The translations under genes were made by a program, and so were the position numbers. Below are positions 51,015-61,200 of a stretch of DNA of 64,000 nt, piece by piece; the stretch's first letter is position 1, and every line of letters starts with the position of its first letter. The notes beneath the pieces were generated by a model. The model worked only from the letters and a program-made list of their open reading frames with translations, had not been told where the DNA came from and ran no database searches. This DNA comes from Neelides folsomi. Taxonomy: Eukaryota > Arthropoda > Collembola > Neelipleona > Neelidae. The stretch lies in contig JAQGBZ010000085.1 in assembly GCA_034687125.1 (NCBI GenBank), positions 147,669 through 211,668 of the forward strand, given 5' to 3'.

Positions 51015-51225
51015 TGAGTTTCTGAGAACTCGAGTCTACTTGCGCATTTTAAATGTTAATTAATTTTGAGAACCATAGTACCCATTTGCAGATTCCATAT
51101 AATTTCATTTTGAGAATTCATCATTTGCAACTTTCATGTCATTTTATATTGAGAACTCGAGTTCTCATTTGCACGTTCTATGTAAGAATGCTTTGAGATC
51201 TATAGGTCTCATGTGCGTTGAGTAG
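51015..51225. repeat. Five subterminal repeats at the piggyBac 5' end
   Basis: A unit of the form TTTGAGAAC, short palindromic core, then CATTTGCA recurs with TGAG at 51023, 51067, 51111, 51150 and 51194, that is, every 39-44 bases up to the terminal repeat. Some cores are palindromes (GAGAACTCGAGTTCTC). piggyBac elements often carry subterminal transposase-binding repeats, so these are probable transposase binding sites. Confidence 0.7.
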
Positions 51226-51705
51226 GGTTAATATCTATACATTCCTCTCATTGATAATTGATAAATCATCTTCATCGAAAGTTATCTATGAAAATATTCA
51301 TTTATTCATAGACGCACTTCACTTAAACTTGGCAAAGTGCGTGAATAGTGATAGTGTAATACTATATAGGCTATAATAATATACTATCGTGCATAATAAA
51401 TCCAATCATAGGAAATCCTAGAGTGAGTGTAAACAAATACACATAGAGATGCGGACATTGCGGACAGATTCAGGATTGACTTTCGACTCCATAACTTGAA
51501 GGATCAAAATCAAACAAAAGTCATCTTTGAATACCTATGTATTCTATTTGTAGCTGAAGTTTGTACCTATTTTTATAGAATAATTAAGTATGAAAATATC
51601 TTATATATGGGTATTTCGCCCTCTCGTGCTATTTATTTATATTTATTACCTAAAATCAAGGATAATAGAAAGAGAGATTATCCTAAAATTACCCTTTTAG
51701 ATATA

Positions 51706-52285
51706 CAGGGAGGGTCATAAGTATCATTCTTTTTTTAATGGGCAACCGTTTTTTTAATGTGATTAAAGATAAAAATCTTTAAACATCGGCAATTTGTGTT
51801 AATATATCCATCAACAATGAAGCAAACTAAAAGCTGTTTTGGTCAAAGCATAAATAAACGACAGCTACTTTTCTTTGAGAAAGCGCGAGCTTTGGAACGC
51901 GATGGATAGGACTGGGCCCGACGAGGCGCTTTTCCATGTCCTCCACGCTCTCTAGATCTCACTCTCTTGGACTTCTTTTTATGGGGTTTTGTCAAAAGCA
52001 AGGTTTACGCCAAGATTCCATCAACACTTGATGAAATCAGGCTGGAATAGTCGAAGCGTTTGCAGAAGTTCAGGTTGCTATGTGCAAACGTGGATGTGAA
52101 GCTGTCGTTTGTTTGCGTTTGCAACGCTGCCTCGAAGCTAATGGAGCTCAAGTGACAATATGATATTACTGAATATATTTGTATAATATATAAGCATTAC
52201 CATTGCCAAATGTTAGAAAAATTGGTTAAAGATTAAAAGAGATATGAGCTGATTAAAAAAAGAAAAATACTTATGGCCCTCCCTG
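51706..52285 (+). mobile_element. Internally deleted mariner-like transposon
   Basis: Ends are inverted repeats of about 34 bases, starting CAGGGAGGG(T/C)CATAAGTA, bounded by TA at 51704-51705 and 52286-52287. At 580 bp it is less than half the usual 1.3 kb. It holds only the decayed 3' part of a transposase gene. It starts about 480 bases right of the piggyBac element. Confidence 0.85.
51919..52050 (+). pseudogene. Mariner transposase C-terminal remnant
   Basis: The frame reads PPRSLDLTLLDFFLWG, then FVKSKVYAKIPSTLDEI, and stops. This is the conserved Tc1/mariner block around the third catalytic residue (family: PPRSPDLTPLDFFLWG). The codon expected to give P in SPDL reads L here. The N-terminal DNA-binding part and the first catalytic Asp are missing, and later frames are interrupted. 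It is not functional. Confidence 0.75.
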
Positions 52286-52317
52286 TATAGTACATAGGAT
52301 TGATATATGCATACATA

Positions 52318-52393
52318 CAAGGTGGGCCATAAGTATCTTACTTTTTTAAATATACAATCTTATAAAAAAGAAAGATACTTATGGCCCACTCTG
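52318..52393. mobile_element. 76-bp MITE with mariner-like ends
   Basis: Inverted ends CA(A/G)(G/A)GTGGGCCATAAGTATCTT are bounded by TA at 52316-52317 and 52394-52395. The motif CATAAGTAT is shared with the 580-bp mariner remnant 30 bases upstream, so the two belong to related families. There is no coding capacity. Confidence 0.8.
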
Positions 52394-52825
52394 TATTCAG
52401 AATGCAGAGTTTACGTTTCTTTTGGGGCGCGCCGGAATTATACGAGAGAAGTTGAGTCTGCCATCTAACAATAATCAAAACTTTCCTACACATCTTAAAA
52501 TCTCTTTGAATTTGAAGCAGGGAGAAAAGAAAAATTGAAATTGAATTGGAATTTGGAATTGAAATTTTCACTTTGTTAAATCTGTTCTAAAAGTTACAAC
52601 TTTTTAAAGGATCTCTGCTGATCTCTGTCCAACTCTAACGATCTACATTATTTAGCTGAAGTTTCGATTTTGGTAAAATAACAATTTTTTAAAACCTTTT
52701 TTAATCATCTGAAAACTAAACTCAATGTCATTGAAAATTTAATCTCTTTAAAAAGGACAAACGCTAATTAATATTCTTAATTTTTCAGGACCAAGAACCT
52801 CTTCACACTCCCATTGTGATCTAAA
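52394..52825. other. Upstream region of prefoldin 2
   Basis: AT-rich, carrying the probable promoter. An acceptor TTTTTCAG ending at 52788 suggests a 5' untranslated exon further upstream. The minus-strand frame at 52338-52571 overlaps the MITE and is not credible. Confidence 0.45.
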
Positions 52826-53732
52826 ATGGCTAATACAAGCAATGAAAATAAAATGACTGCCGGAAAAATGCCGAGTAAAAGAACTCAAGAGGAATTAATA
52901 GCCGGGTTTAATATGCTCAGGCACGAACAGAGGAATATTGCAGGAAAAATTTATGAACTAGATAACGATTTATCGGAGCACAAGTGAGTTGTTTTATTTC
53001 GTAATAAAATTATAACTTCAAATTAGATTAAAATTTTAATAAGTCCTATTTTTCAGAATTGTAATAGAAAACCTTCAAAAGATTGATGAAAACCGAAAAT
53101 GTTACCGACTAATTGGAGGAATTTTGGTGGAATCGACAGTCAAAGACGTTCTCCCTAACCTAAATACCAATTCTGAGCAGGCAAGTCGATAAAACAACTA
53201 TTTATAATATACTGCCCAATTTAGAAATTCCTGGCACACCGCGCCAACTCTTTTAAATGTTTTAAAATAGGAGCAGAATTTAATACGTTTGATTTACATT
53301 CAACGTTTTAAAAATCCTTGGAGTAATTTAGAAATTCAATATTTCAAAATACTGTTTCTTTTTAAATGTTATGGCACGGTGTGCCAGGAATTTGTAAACT
53401 GACCAGTAAATGAATTTCGTTCTAATAAATACAATCTTTGTTATATATATCTTAATTTTTTATCAATTTTTTCAATTCAGTTCATACTTTATTCGCTTCA
53501 ATAAGTTGTTATAAGTAAAGGTTAATTTTGCGCGATAATTTATTCAATAATTTATAATTTACAGTTGAAGAATGCCATTGAGAATCTGAACACGAAATTG
53601 GTGGAAAAGGGCAAAGAAATCCTCGAGTTTAAAGAGAAGAACAACATCCAAATTCAGATACCCGACAAAATCATGGAAGAAGATGAAACAGAAGGCAACG
53701 AGAAGGCCGTAAAAGAAGCAGTAAAAACATGA
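52826..53732 (+). CDS. PFDN2: Prefoldin subunit 2
   Basis: Three exons, 52826-52983, 53057-53180 and 53565-53732, give 149 residues (human 154). PFDN2 is a beta-type subunit of the hexameric cytosolic chaperone that hands unfolded actin and tubulin to the chaperonin CCT. Residues about 23-53 form the first coiled-coil helix (IAGFNMLRHEQRNIAGKIYE). The beta-hairpin block ENRKCYRLIGGILVESTVKD is the family signature, and the second helix contains NLNTKLVEKGKEILEFKEKN. The tail is acidic and low-complexity. The second intron starts with GC, not GT (GAGCAG|GCAAGT); no in-frame GT alternative keeps the conserved SEQLKNAI junction. That intron also contains a 195-bp MITE. Confidence 0.94.
53212..53406. 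mobile_element. 195-bp TA-flanked MITE in a PFDN2 intron
   Basis: Inverted arms of about 40 bases share AAATTCCTGGCACACCG and GCCA. The ends are CTGCCCAATTTA on the left and the complement CTGGTCAGTTTA on the right. TA dinucleotides lie at 53210-53211 and 53407-53408. There is no coding capacity. Confidence 0.75.
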
Positions 53733-53978
53733 ACAACGACCCAAATGCTTCATTTAAAAACGGAACTTTTAAAATTTTAATCTTTGCGTGTTGTTTACTT
53801 ACTCATTTCCATTTCTTTTCCCAATACTGTATCAAATCTACCATGTTTAACAAGTCTGTTTGTTTGAATCCAATTCTTGTATATGTGTGTAATCATGTTT
53901 AACATTTTTTGTTTTAAAATACTTATATAATTAAAAAAAACTTTTCTATCATCTAACTAACGATTGAGTGTAAAGAAC

Positions 53979-53984
53979 AATAAA
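53979..53984 (+). terminator. Candidate PFDN2 polyadenylation signal
   Basis: AATAAA about 250 bases past the stop codon; the best match in the 3' flank. Confidence 0.4.
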
Positions 53985-54498
53985 ACAAGCCTTTAACTAC
54001 ATCCATTAATTTATATTTAGATATTTATAAAAATATTTTAAAGATTAACTATCGATTTCCACTGCTCATTTTTCTTGAAAAGTAAAAGTAGTTTACACTG
54101 GTTTAACACAATTGAACTCTGGCATGCTCCATTTATTTTAAAATTGATTGGTCAATAATTCATAAAACTTATAAAAGAATTCTTACAATAGAGTTGTGTA
54201 TTCATTTAATATATAAACTATTGTGTATTTTATATATATGGTTGTTGGAAGATGAGAATAAAAGGGGGGGAAGAGGAAATGAATCATCGACTCCCTCTAT
54301 AATGTGCTTAATGTCTGTTCCTATATAATCTACCATGCAAATGCGGCATATCATAGCATATTGGTTAAAAACCAAGTAATTATAAAATAGGATACAAGGT
54401 TCAATCTTCTATTCAACCAGACATATGGTATCGTGGTTAAGAACATAAAATCTCATTTGAGTAGAACACAGGTCTTGTTCAACCCCATCCCTACACTG

Positions 54499-54571
54499 GC
54501 CCAACTAGCTCAGTCGGTAGAGCGTTAGGCTTTTAACCTAACGGCCGAGGGTTCGAGTCCCTCGTTGGGCT
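54499..54571 (+). tRNA. tRNA-Lys(UUU)
   Basis: A full cloverleaf is visible: acceptor stem GCCCAAC/GTTGGGC, D-arm with the A box TAGCTCAGTCGGTAGAGC, anticodon stem TTAGG/CCTAA with loop CTTTTAA (anticodon TTT), variable loop, and T-arm with the B box GGTTCGAGTCC. There is no intron. T-runs from about 54577 provide the polymerase III terminator. The base after the acceptor stem is T at the discriminator position, which is unusual for lysine tRNAs (G or A expected). The A and B boxes are intact, so the gene looks functional. Confidence 0.95.
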
Positions 54572-55638
54572 CACTCCTTTTTGCTTTTTTCGTTTTTTTA
54601 TTATTTTACGTTTTAAGAAAACACCTTTAATTGATGCTGACTTGTCATAATTTATATATTTTTAATTCGCAGATGAATGAAAAGGCTTAAAATGAATTTC
54701 CAAATATACTTGTTTTTATCATACCTAAATAGGTATAGTAGAAAAAAATAGCCTATCGGATATCCAAAGAAAGTATAGAACTCGTGTGTACTTCCCATTT
54801 TCTTTTATTTTAGTAAAAAATGAAAGGAAAATTAGACCAGTTAACGGATATATTATTTATCATTTAAATGCACTTTCCTTCCTTGACTCTCTACAAGACA
54901 TCCATAACATGAAAGGTTAAACAGGTAATTTTAATGAAGAGCACGAAGAGATGACTAACACCAACAGGATGCTGACAACGTGACAACACCACTGATGAAG
55001 TAGGTAATGAAAATTAATGGGCTCATAATTTCTTTACGTGTATTTTGTCACTAATATATTGACAAAATCAGTTTAACACATGGATAAGAAAATAGAGCAT
55101 CGGGCTTAATTGTTTGCTAACGGAGGGAGACAATATGAGAACTTGGATATATCCCAGCCATGAATAACTATTACTCATACACTCTGAAGCAAATCATTAC
55201 GAATCAACGAGAATTTGAAATATTTTTAAGGTTGAAGCTTCCATTATCTGGACCTGTTTATCTCAAGATTAAACATGGAGCTAAAGGTAAAGAGAGAAAT
55301 GATAGTAAAAATTAGTAATTCGGACATTAAATAAATAGCCATATGTAATGTGCGACTCAATATCCAAGTTAAACAATCATAAATCAGGTAGGAAGTTTTC
55401 AAACATGACTCACAAAGTGTAAAAGAACTTTTTCTTTAGTCGTCGTATTACCCAACAACCTTCGTGAACGTTCAATTCACACCTACAGTTAAATAATATT
55501 TCTTCAAATAAAGAAGATTTCAAGGGTGAGCGACTGTCAGAGTAAGAACTTCTGACGCATATTGAGACAAAATTGCAATTTTAGTATATTGAATTTTTAT
55601 GTTTAGAATTTTAGCCAGTAAATATTATATAACTAAAA
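54572..55638. other. Intergenic region
   Basis: AT-rich, apart from the tRNA terminator T-runs at its left end. It must hold the promoter of the LRR gene. No repeat with clear ends or other gene is recognised. Confidence 0.5.
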
Positions 55639-57488
55639 ATGAAGCTGAAGAAATTAATTTTAATACAACTTATTTCAATATTTTTAATCACATTTGTTGG
55701 TAATTCAACATGCCAAGTTTCAACGACAGTGCAATCAATTACAGTTACGAATACGATATCAAAATTGGAAGTACACAATGAAACAACTGAAATTACCACA
55801 ATAACAACAACTGAAGAGACAACTACAACTTTGAAACCAAGTTTGCCTAGTGTACTTTGTGAAACTGATAATGATGAAATTGGTAAAATACTAAGCTGTA
55901 GTTGCAAATTTACAACAGTTCCTCCCAGAAATTTATTAGCTGATTGTTCACATTTGGACATTGGATCAATTTACCATTCTATTCCAGTATACCTCAATGT
56001 TTCAAAACACGTAAGAGAGCTCGACTTTTCACATAATAATTTGAGGATCATCAACGAAACAACTTTTGGAAGAGTTGAAGGAATAGAAAAACTAATTTTA
56101 TCGTCTAACTTAATTGAGAGCGTTAATTTGTTCAATTTTGCTCGTCTCCTCCATTTGGATTTGAGTAGAAATGTATTGAAAAACTTAACGAGTGAAACTT
56201 TTAAGCCTCTTACCAAACTCCAAACTCTTGATTTGAGTTTCAACTCATTGATTTTCATTGAGCAAGGAACGTTCAATCCACTTCAGAATTTGAAAGAACT
56301 CTCCCTGGCTCACAACCAATTATCAGACATTTATGAATATTATCAAGATGTGCTTCCAGTAATATTCACTGAAATGCCAAGACTGGAAATATTGGATTTG
56401 GCAAATGCTTCACTTCCAGATTTCCCTTATTTCATGATAGATAATACAACGAATTTGAAGACTCTAATTCTGAAGAACAATAAGATTTCCTATATACCTC
56501 AAGATGCTCTCGGCCATTTGAACGTCTTAGAACATCTTGATTTGTCTGGAAATTATTTCAAAACAATTTCAGCTCATTCATTTATAGGATTAAATGGGCT
56601 TAAAAAACTTATCATAAATGGAGTTCGTGGATTGGAAGAAATTAAAGCATACGTAAGATTTGATTAAAAATTATATATTTTAAAATAAAAATATAAAATT
56701 AATAGGGTCTTAGCGGAATGCCAACTCTCTTTGAACTATCCTGTGAATCTAACCACGAATTGGTCATCATTGATGTTAATGCATTTAAAGTAACTGCAAA
56801 CTTTTTAAACAGATTATGCAGTGTGAACCAACCTTTAATATTTTTACTCTTTTTCCTTAGAAAGACCCTAAACTAAATTTCACAGTGGATACGAACCCTA
56901 GAGTAGTTCGATTGAGAAATAATAATTTAAATACAATAGATGAAGAGCTTCTTGATTGGAAGTCTTTAGAAGAGATTGAACTCGATCTCAATCCATGGGA
57001 TTGTGATTGCAAACTTCAATGGATTCCTGATTATATTAAAAAATTTCCAAGTGATGCAAGTCTACTTACTGACCCATATATCAAGTAAGATTATAAATTC
57101 TAATATACTAAGTATTTTATAATCATCTCGTAATTTTAAAAATTGTTAAATGCACAGGTGCGCCTATCCCCCACCTTTAAATGGAGTTCCATTCAACGAA
57201 TTGGAAGCTAGCGAAATGCTTTGCTACTCAAAAACTGCAGGGATTATTGGAGGAACGGCCATTGCAGTTTTTTCTATCGCCGTTACTATCTTCATTGTCA
57301 TAGTGGGGTTAAGCTACTTCCAAATTCTGCCAAATCCTTTCCGAGAGAGATTTCAACTCTTCGGAGCTTCGCTCCCGCGGTACCAGCGTGTCGTGACACC
57401 AAAACCAGTAGGAGGGATGAACATCCAAAATACGGGGGACCCGTCAAACGATCTTGAGTGGGACAATGGAGACATTCAACCACATTGA
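55639..57488 (+). CDS. Leucine-rich-repeat type I membrane protein
   Basis: Four exons in phase: 55639-56652, 56706-56789, 56861-57084 and 57158-57488; 550 residues. A signal peptide (1 to about 26) is followed by a Thr-rich, probably O-glycosylated stalk (27-70) and a Cys-rich LRR N-cap (C74 onward, CSCKFTTVPPRNLLADC). About ten LRRs follow, such as LQTLDLSFNSLIFIEQGTF and LEHLDLSGNYFKTISAHSF. The LRR C-cap (NPWDCDCKLQW, C414 and C416, then C442 and C463) precedes one transmembrane helix (about 467-491) and a cytoplasmic tail of about 60 residues without a TIR or kinase domain. The layout resembles TPBG/5T4-like and other adhesion or signalling LRR proteins; I cannot assign an ortholog. AATAAA at 57574 fits its 3' end. 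It is probably at the cell surface. Confidence 0.82.
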
Positions 57489-57573
57489 AAGAAAGCACTA
57501 ATCATTTTACGCTTACCTTCTTCCCACTAGCTCTCTACCTATTTGCTCTTTCTTTTCAAAACAACGTGATAAA

Positions 57574-57579
57574 AATAAA
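57574..57579 (+). terminator. Polyadenylation signal of the LRR gene
   Basis: AATAAA about 85 bases past the stop codon, well placed for cleavage before 57610. Confidence 0.6.
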
Positions 57580-57716
57580 GGCCATTGTTTGTGATTAAAA
57601 TAGCAAAAAAAGTCATTAATTATCGCATAACGGATGGTCGAGGACGTTGGCTCATACCTTGTATTGTTCTCTTACTTATTAGGATCGCCTGAGTTCGTCG
57701 TAGAAAAACTTATCGA

Positions 57717-58010
57717 TTGGAGAGGAGAAAGCACGCAAGAAAAGGCGAGTCTAATGTACAATTTATAATAGACTTGACTCCTTTTGAGAAACAACCTGAT
57801 TTCATAACCCAAATTACATTGGAACTTACCATTGAGAGAATAAACTCAAATAATGTATTTGCTCATATTACGACAAAATCTGCCCTTCGTTTTGAGTTGA
57901 AAACCCGTGGTTGGGTGATTGCAGCGGGTCTTATCTCCCATCCGATCCTTTCAGGGACGTTGAGATCGATCCTTAATGCTCATGAAGCTCAAGAATGTAT
58001 AGTCATTTAG
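57717..58010 (+). CDS. Unrecognised small ORF
   Basis: A 97-codon frame, opened by TTG and preceded by a stop at 57685, encodes a soluble mixed alpha/beta-like peptide (SNVQFIIDLTPFEKQPDF, then RGWVIAAGLISHPILSG). No ATG lies near its start, so it would need an upstream exon; GTCGTAG at about 57695 or TTATTAG at about 57682 could be acceptors. A second frame with an ATG at 57633 runs 44 codons to 57767 and also has balanced composition. It lies between the LRR gene and ARMC9, both on +. It may be a small gene, a decayed exon or chance. No family is recognised. Confidence 0.25.
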   Translation: MERRKHARKGESNVQFIIDLTPFEKQPDFITQITLELTIERINSNNVFAHITTKSALRFELKTRGWVIAAGLISHPILSGTLRSILNAHEAQECIVI

Positions 58011-58290
58011 TGCACACAATACTCAATATTTAGTACATAAGTATGTGCTACATTCACCATGTCATGGGAACTCTTTGAATAAGATGAAAGAGAAATTGGA
58101 TTTTTATTTTATTTTGAGTGTTGGGGAAAGGTCGTTCCGTCCTGCCTTTCTTCTCCCATATATCTACGTATTAATATTAGTTTAGCTTTTATTTCCCTTC
58201 ACGGGCCAAATTCTCTCATTCGCAACTCTTTTGCCTTCGAGAGGGCTCCTCACCTTTCTCGTTTCCCTTTCATTCAAAAGCAGTTTGATC

Positions 58291-61200
58291 ATGAACTCGT
58301 ACGTTCCACCGTTACCTCTCCCGTCAGACGACACAATGGAGCTTTATAAAGAAATTAATCGTCTCATACTTGAGGTTAGACAAACGATTTACATGTGTAA
58401 ATATTTAAACAATAATAATCTACTTTAATATTTTATAATTGGTAATATTCTATTACAATTAAGTCGTGTTTAATTATTATTAATTTTACATAGGTAGAGA
58501 TTAAAGTTGTTAACAATTTAAAATTTTCATAATGTGTAATGTTAATATAAATTTATTCATAAATTACCATTCTAGTATTTAGAGCTCAATGGACTTGAAG
58601 ACACAATGGCGACACTCAAATCAGAATGTATGGAGAAAAACATTCCTTTTCCTGTCATCCCCGAAGAAAATAAAATCTGCTTTAGTCATTTTGATAAAGA
58701 AGTCATCCTCAAATGCTTCGACGAAGGAGACCGAGAAGGATTCTTTACAGTATATAACATACCGCATTTATGAATTTGTTTTTCAATACTTGTTTATAGT
58801 GGTATTGCAGAGCTAAAATTTTTTTATAACTTTTAGTATTGGAAACTCTTCCAAAATCAAATCCAAGCAAAGAGCGAAGATATGCTTAAGCTCGAGGTTT
58901 ACCTTCGAGTCCATTTCGCACTTTGGCCAAAATTCCACGGAGCGCCGGAAAAACTACAGACTGAAGCCATGAACTCACTCAAAACCTTTTTTGAAACTAA
59001 CTCTGACATTCTCTCAACAGATGAATCAATTCTTCCCCTCTTTGCTCTTCCCTATATCTCAGATCCTCGAACACATGCCCTTTTCAAGGATTTCTTCGAA
59101 CTGAAAAATGTAACTTCACTATTAATTAATCAATTGCAATTCCACGAAGCAGTTAATAATTTATCTTAAAATCAATAATCTTTTCTCTATTCAGCCAACG
59201 TGGGAAGTGCGACTGAGATTTCAACTTGAGTCCACAATAAATAAATATTTTGGGCTTTTGCGAGGAAAAATTGTGGATCATTCTCGTCTTGCCACCCTCG
59301 TTGAAAACTCATTAAACCCCTCAGAGGAAACGGGGGAAAAGGCTATTCAACCCAAACTCGTCACACCAAACTATCAAGATAGATTTTACCAACTTGTCAC
59401 AGCGTATCGAAAAGCTCGAAAGCTACTACGCGGAACTCGAGAAAGCTACGGGAAACTATTGAGTCAGACAAATTGACATACAAAACTATTTATTAACTTG
59501 ACAATGAACATAAAATTAAGTTATTTTTCTTTTTGGTACAGAAGTATCGAACGAGCTTATCATCGGTCTTGAAAGAAGCTTAGGAGGTGAAGACATCACT
59601 TTGGACCCAATTGTCTTCCGATGTTTCACCATATTCCCTGAACTCTTTTCGTCAGAGAGTGTCACAGTGAGAGAAGATTTAAAAATTCATATTTTATACA
59701 ATACTGCTTAAATGAAGTTCTCTAAGGATAGAGTTCTAGGGAGGCCCTGACAAAGAATACTTCAAGCGGCTCGCTTCAGGAGCTTACTTCGATACCATCT
59801 TAGACTCGGATGTGAGTTTATTCTTTATTGGGATCTCTGACATGACCCCGGATGCACTCAAATTCTCAAAAATTAAACGAGTATTAGGATCAGAAGATTA
59901 TCCTATTCCAGAAAAACTTTGCATTCTTCAAGCGTTAAGATGGGTAAAAACTTTTAACTAAAAATGTCAATTTTAATGACCCATGTCAATAATGCAGAAT
60001 TAGTTTACCTATAATTGGTATTCTCAGTATTTTATATCATTAAAAATATTATTTAAAGTTATTGACGAAGAGTACGAACAAATGCAGACAATTTGCATTA
60101 GAAGCATTTGTTGGATCCGACATCCTTGGTTTAGACGACGAAGACCAAGAATATAAAACGAAACTTTTTGCTTGTATGAATTCACCCGTTCCTACTTATA
60201 TGAAAGAGGTAAATTCAATTGACCTTAACTCAAGGTCAGAGTCTATATTTGATATCAATGTTAGAAAAACATGCAATGCAAAACATTATACCCTATTTTA
60301 AATACTGCTTACTCCCAAGTTCCAGTTTGAGATAAAGTTCATTAGTTTAGCGTCGAGTAAAAAATGATATTCTCAATTTGCCCTTTCGCAATGAACGTTT
60401 GTTATTTTTTGGTGGGAAATGTTAATTTCGAAATTTTAACTTTAATTAAGCTGACTTACTAAACGTTTTTAAAAGCTTTATGGGCACTATGAGAATTTCG
60501 TTTTTACTTGACGCTAAACTAACGAACTTTATCTCAAACTGGAACTGGGGAGTAGGTACATTTTTTATATTTAGAACAAATAAACTAATCTAAATTAAAT
60601 CCTTAAAACTATCAGTACAATTATGGCATATTGCTATGTACAGTGTTTTGTTCGGTTCTTAAATGCTTTGGCAAGCCTTCAACTCGGAAGAAGCTACATG
60701 TCGTCCTCGAACTATTGCGTTGACGTTCTCATTATCGCTTTAAAGAATTTTAAGGGTCAGAATGAGACATACATTTGCCAAATGGTCATTGCAGCTCTTC
60801 AAAAAATGAGCCTCAGGTGAGCCTATGCTAAAATACAGTCAAATAAGGAAATTAAAAAGCTTTCACCTGTATTTTATAAAAGCCTTTTACTAGAGGAGTG
60901 TGCTAAAGTAGACATGAAAACTGTTCAAACATACACACATAAATGCGTACAAAATGACGAAAAAGATTTTTTCAATGATATGATTAATGCAGGAAAAACA
61001 TGCGGCTTCTCATGATCGAAAAGAAAGTTGTTCAACGGCTCATCACGCTTCTTAAAGGAGAATTAGGTCTGAAGAACGATGTTCAATTTTATGGTGTGAA
61101 ATTGGACCTGGAAGAAGGAGCACCCGAAACCCAGCCGCCATACAACCCGTATTTAATGGAGTATGCGTGGGCTCTTCTCATGAATCTCTGCCTTCATGAT

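Larger units (their letters stand above)
48832..51227 (-). mobile_element. piggyBac transposon, about 2.4 kb, with TTAA duplication
   Basis: TTAA occurs at both borders (48828-48831 and 51228-51231). The outward ends are imperfect inverted repeats: CCCT, six variable bases, then CGCAC on each side. The length of about 2.4 kb and one transposase on the minus strand with its C-terminus toward 48.8 kb fit the family. The 3' untranslated side is plain AT-rich DNA; the 5' side carries an array of five short subterminal repeats. Intact ends and an almost intact transposase indicate a fairly recent insertion. Confidence 0.85.

Noticed and set aside
53559-53753. Minus-strand hydrophobic frame over PFDN2 exon 3
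   Set aside because: Antisense shadow of a Lys/Glu-rich coiled coil.
55611-55961. Minus-strand Val/Ser-rich frame
   Set aside because: Antisense of the Thr-rich stalk of the LRR protein.
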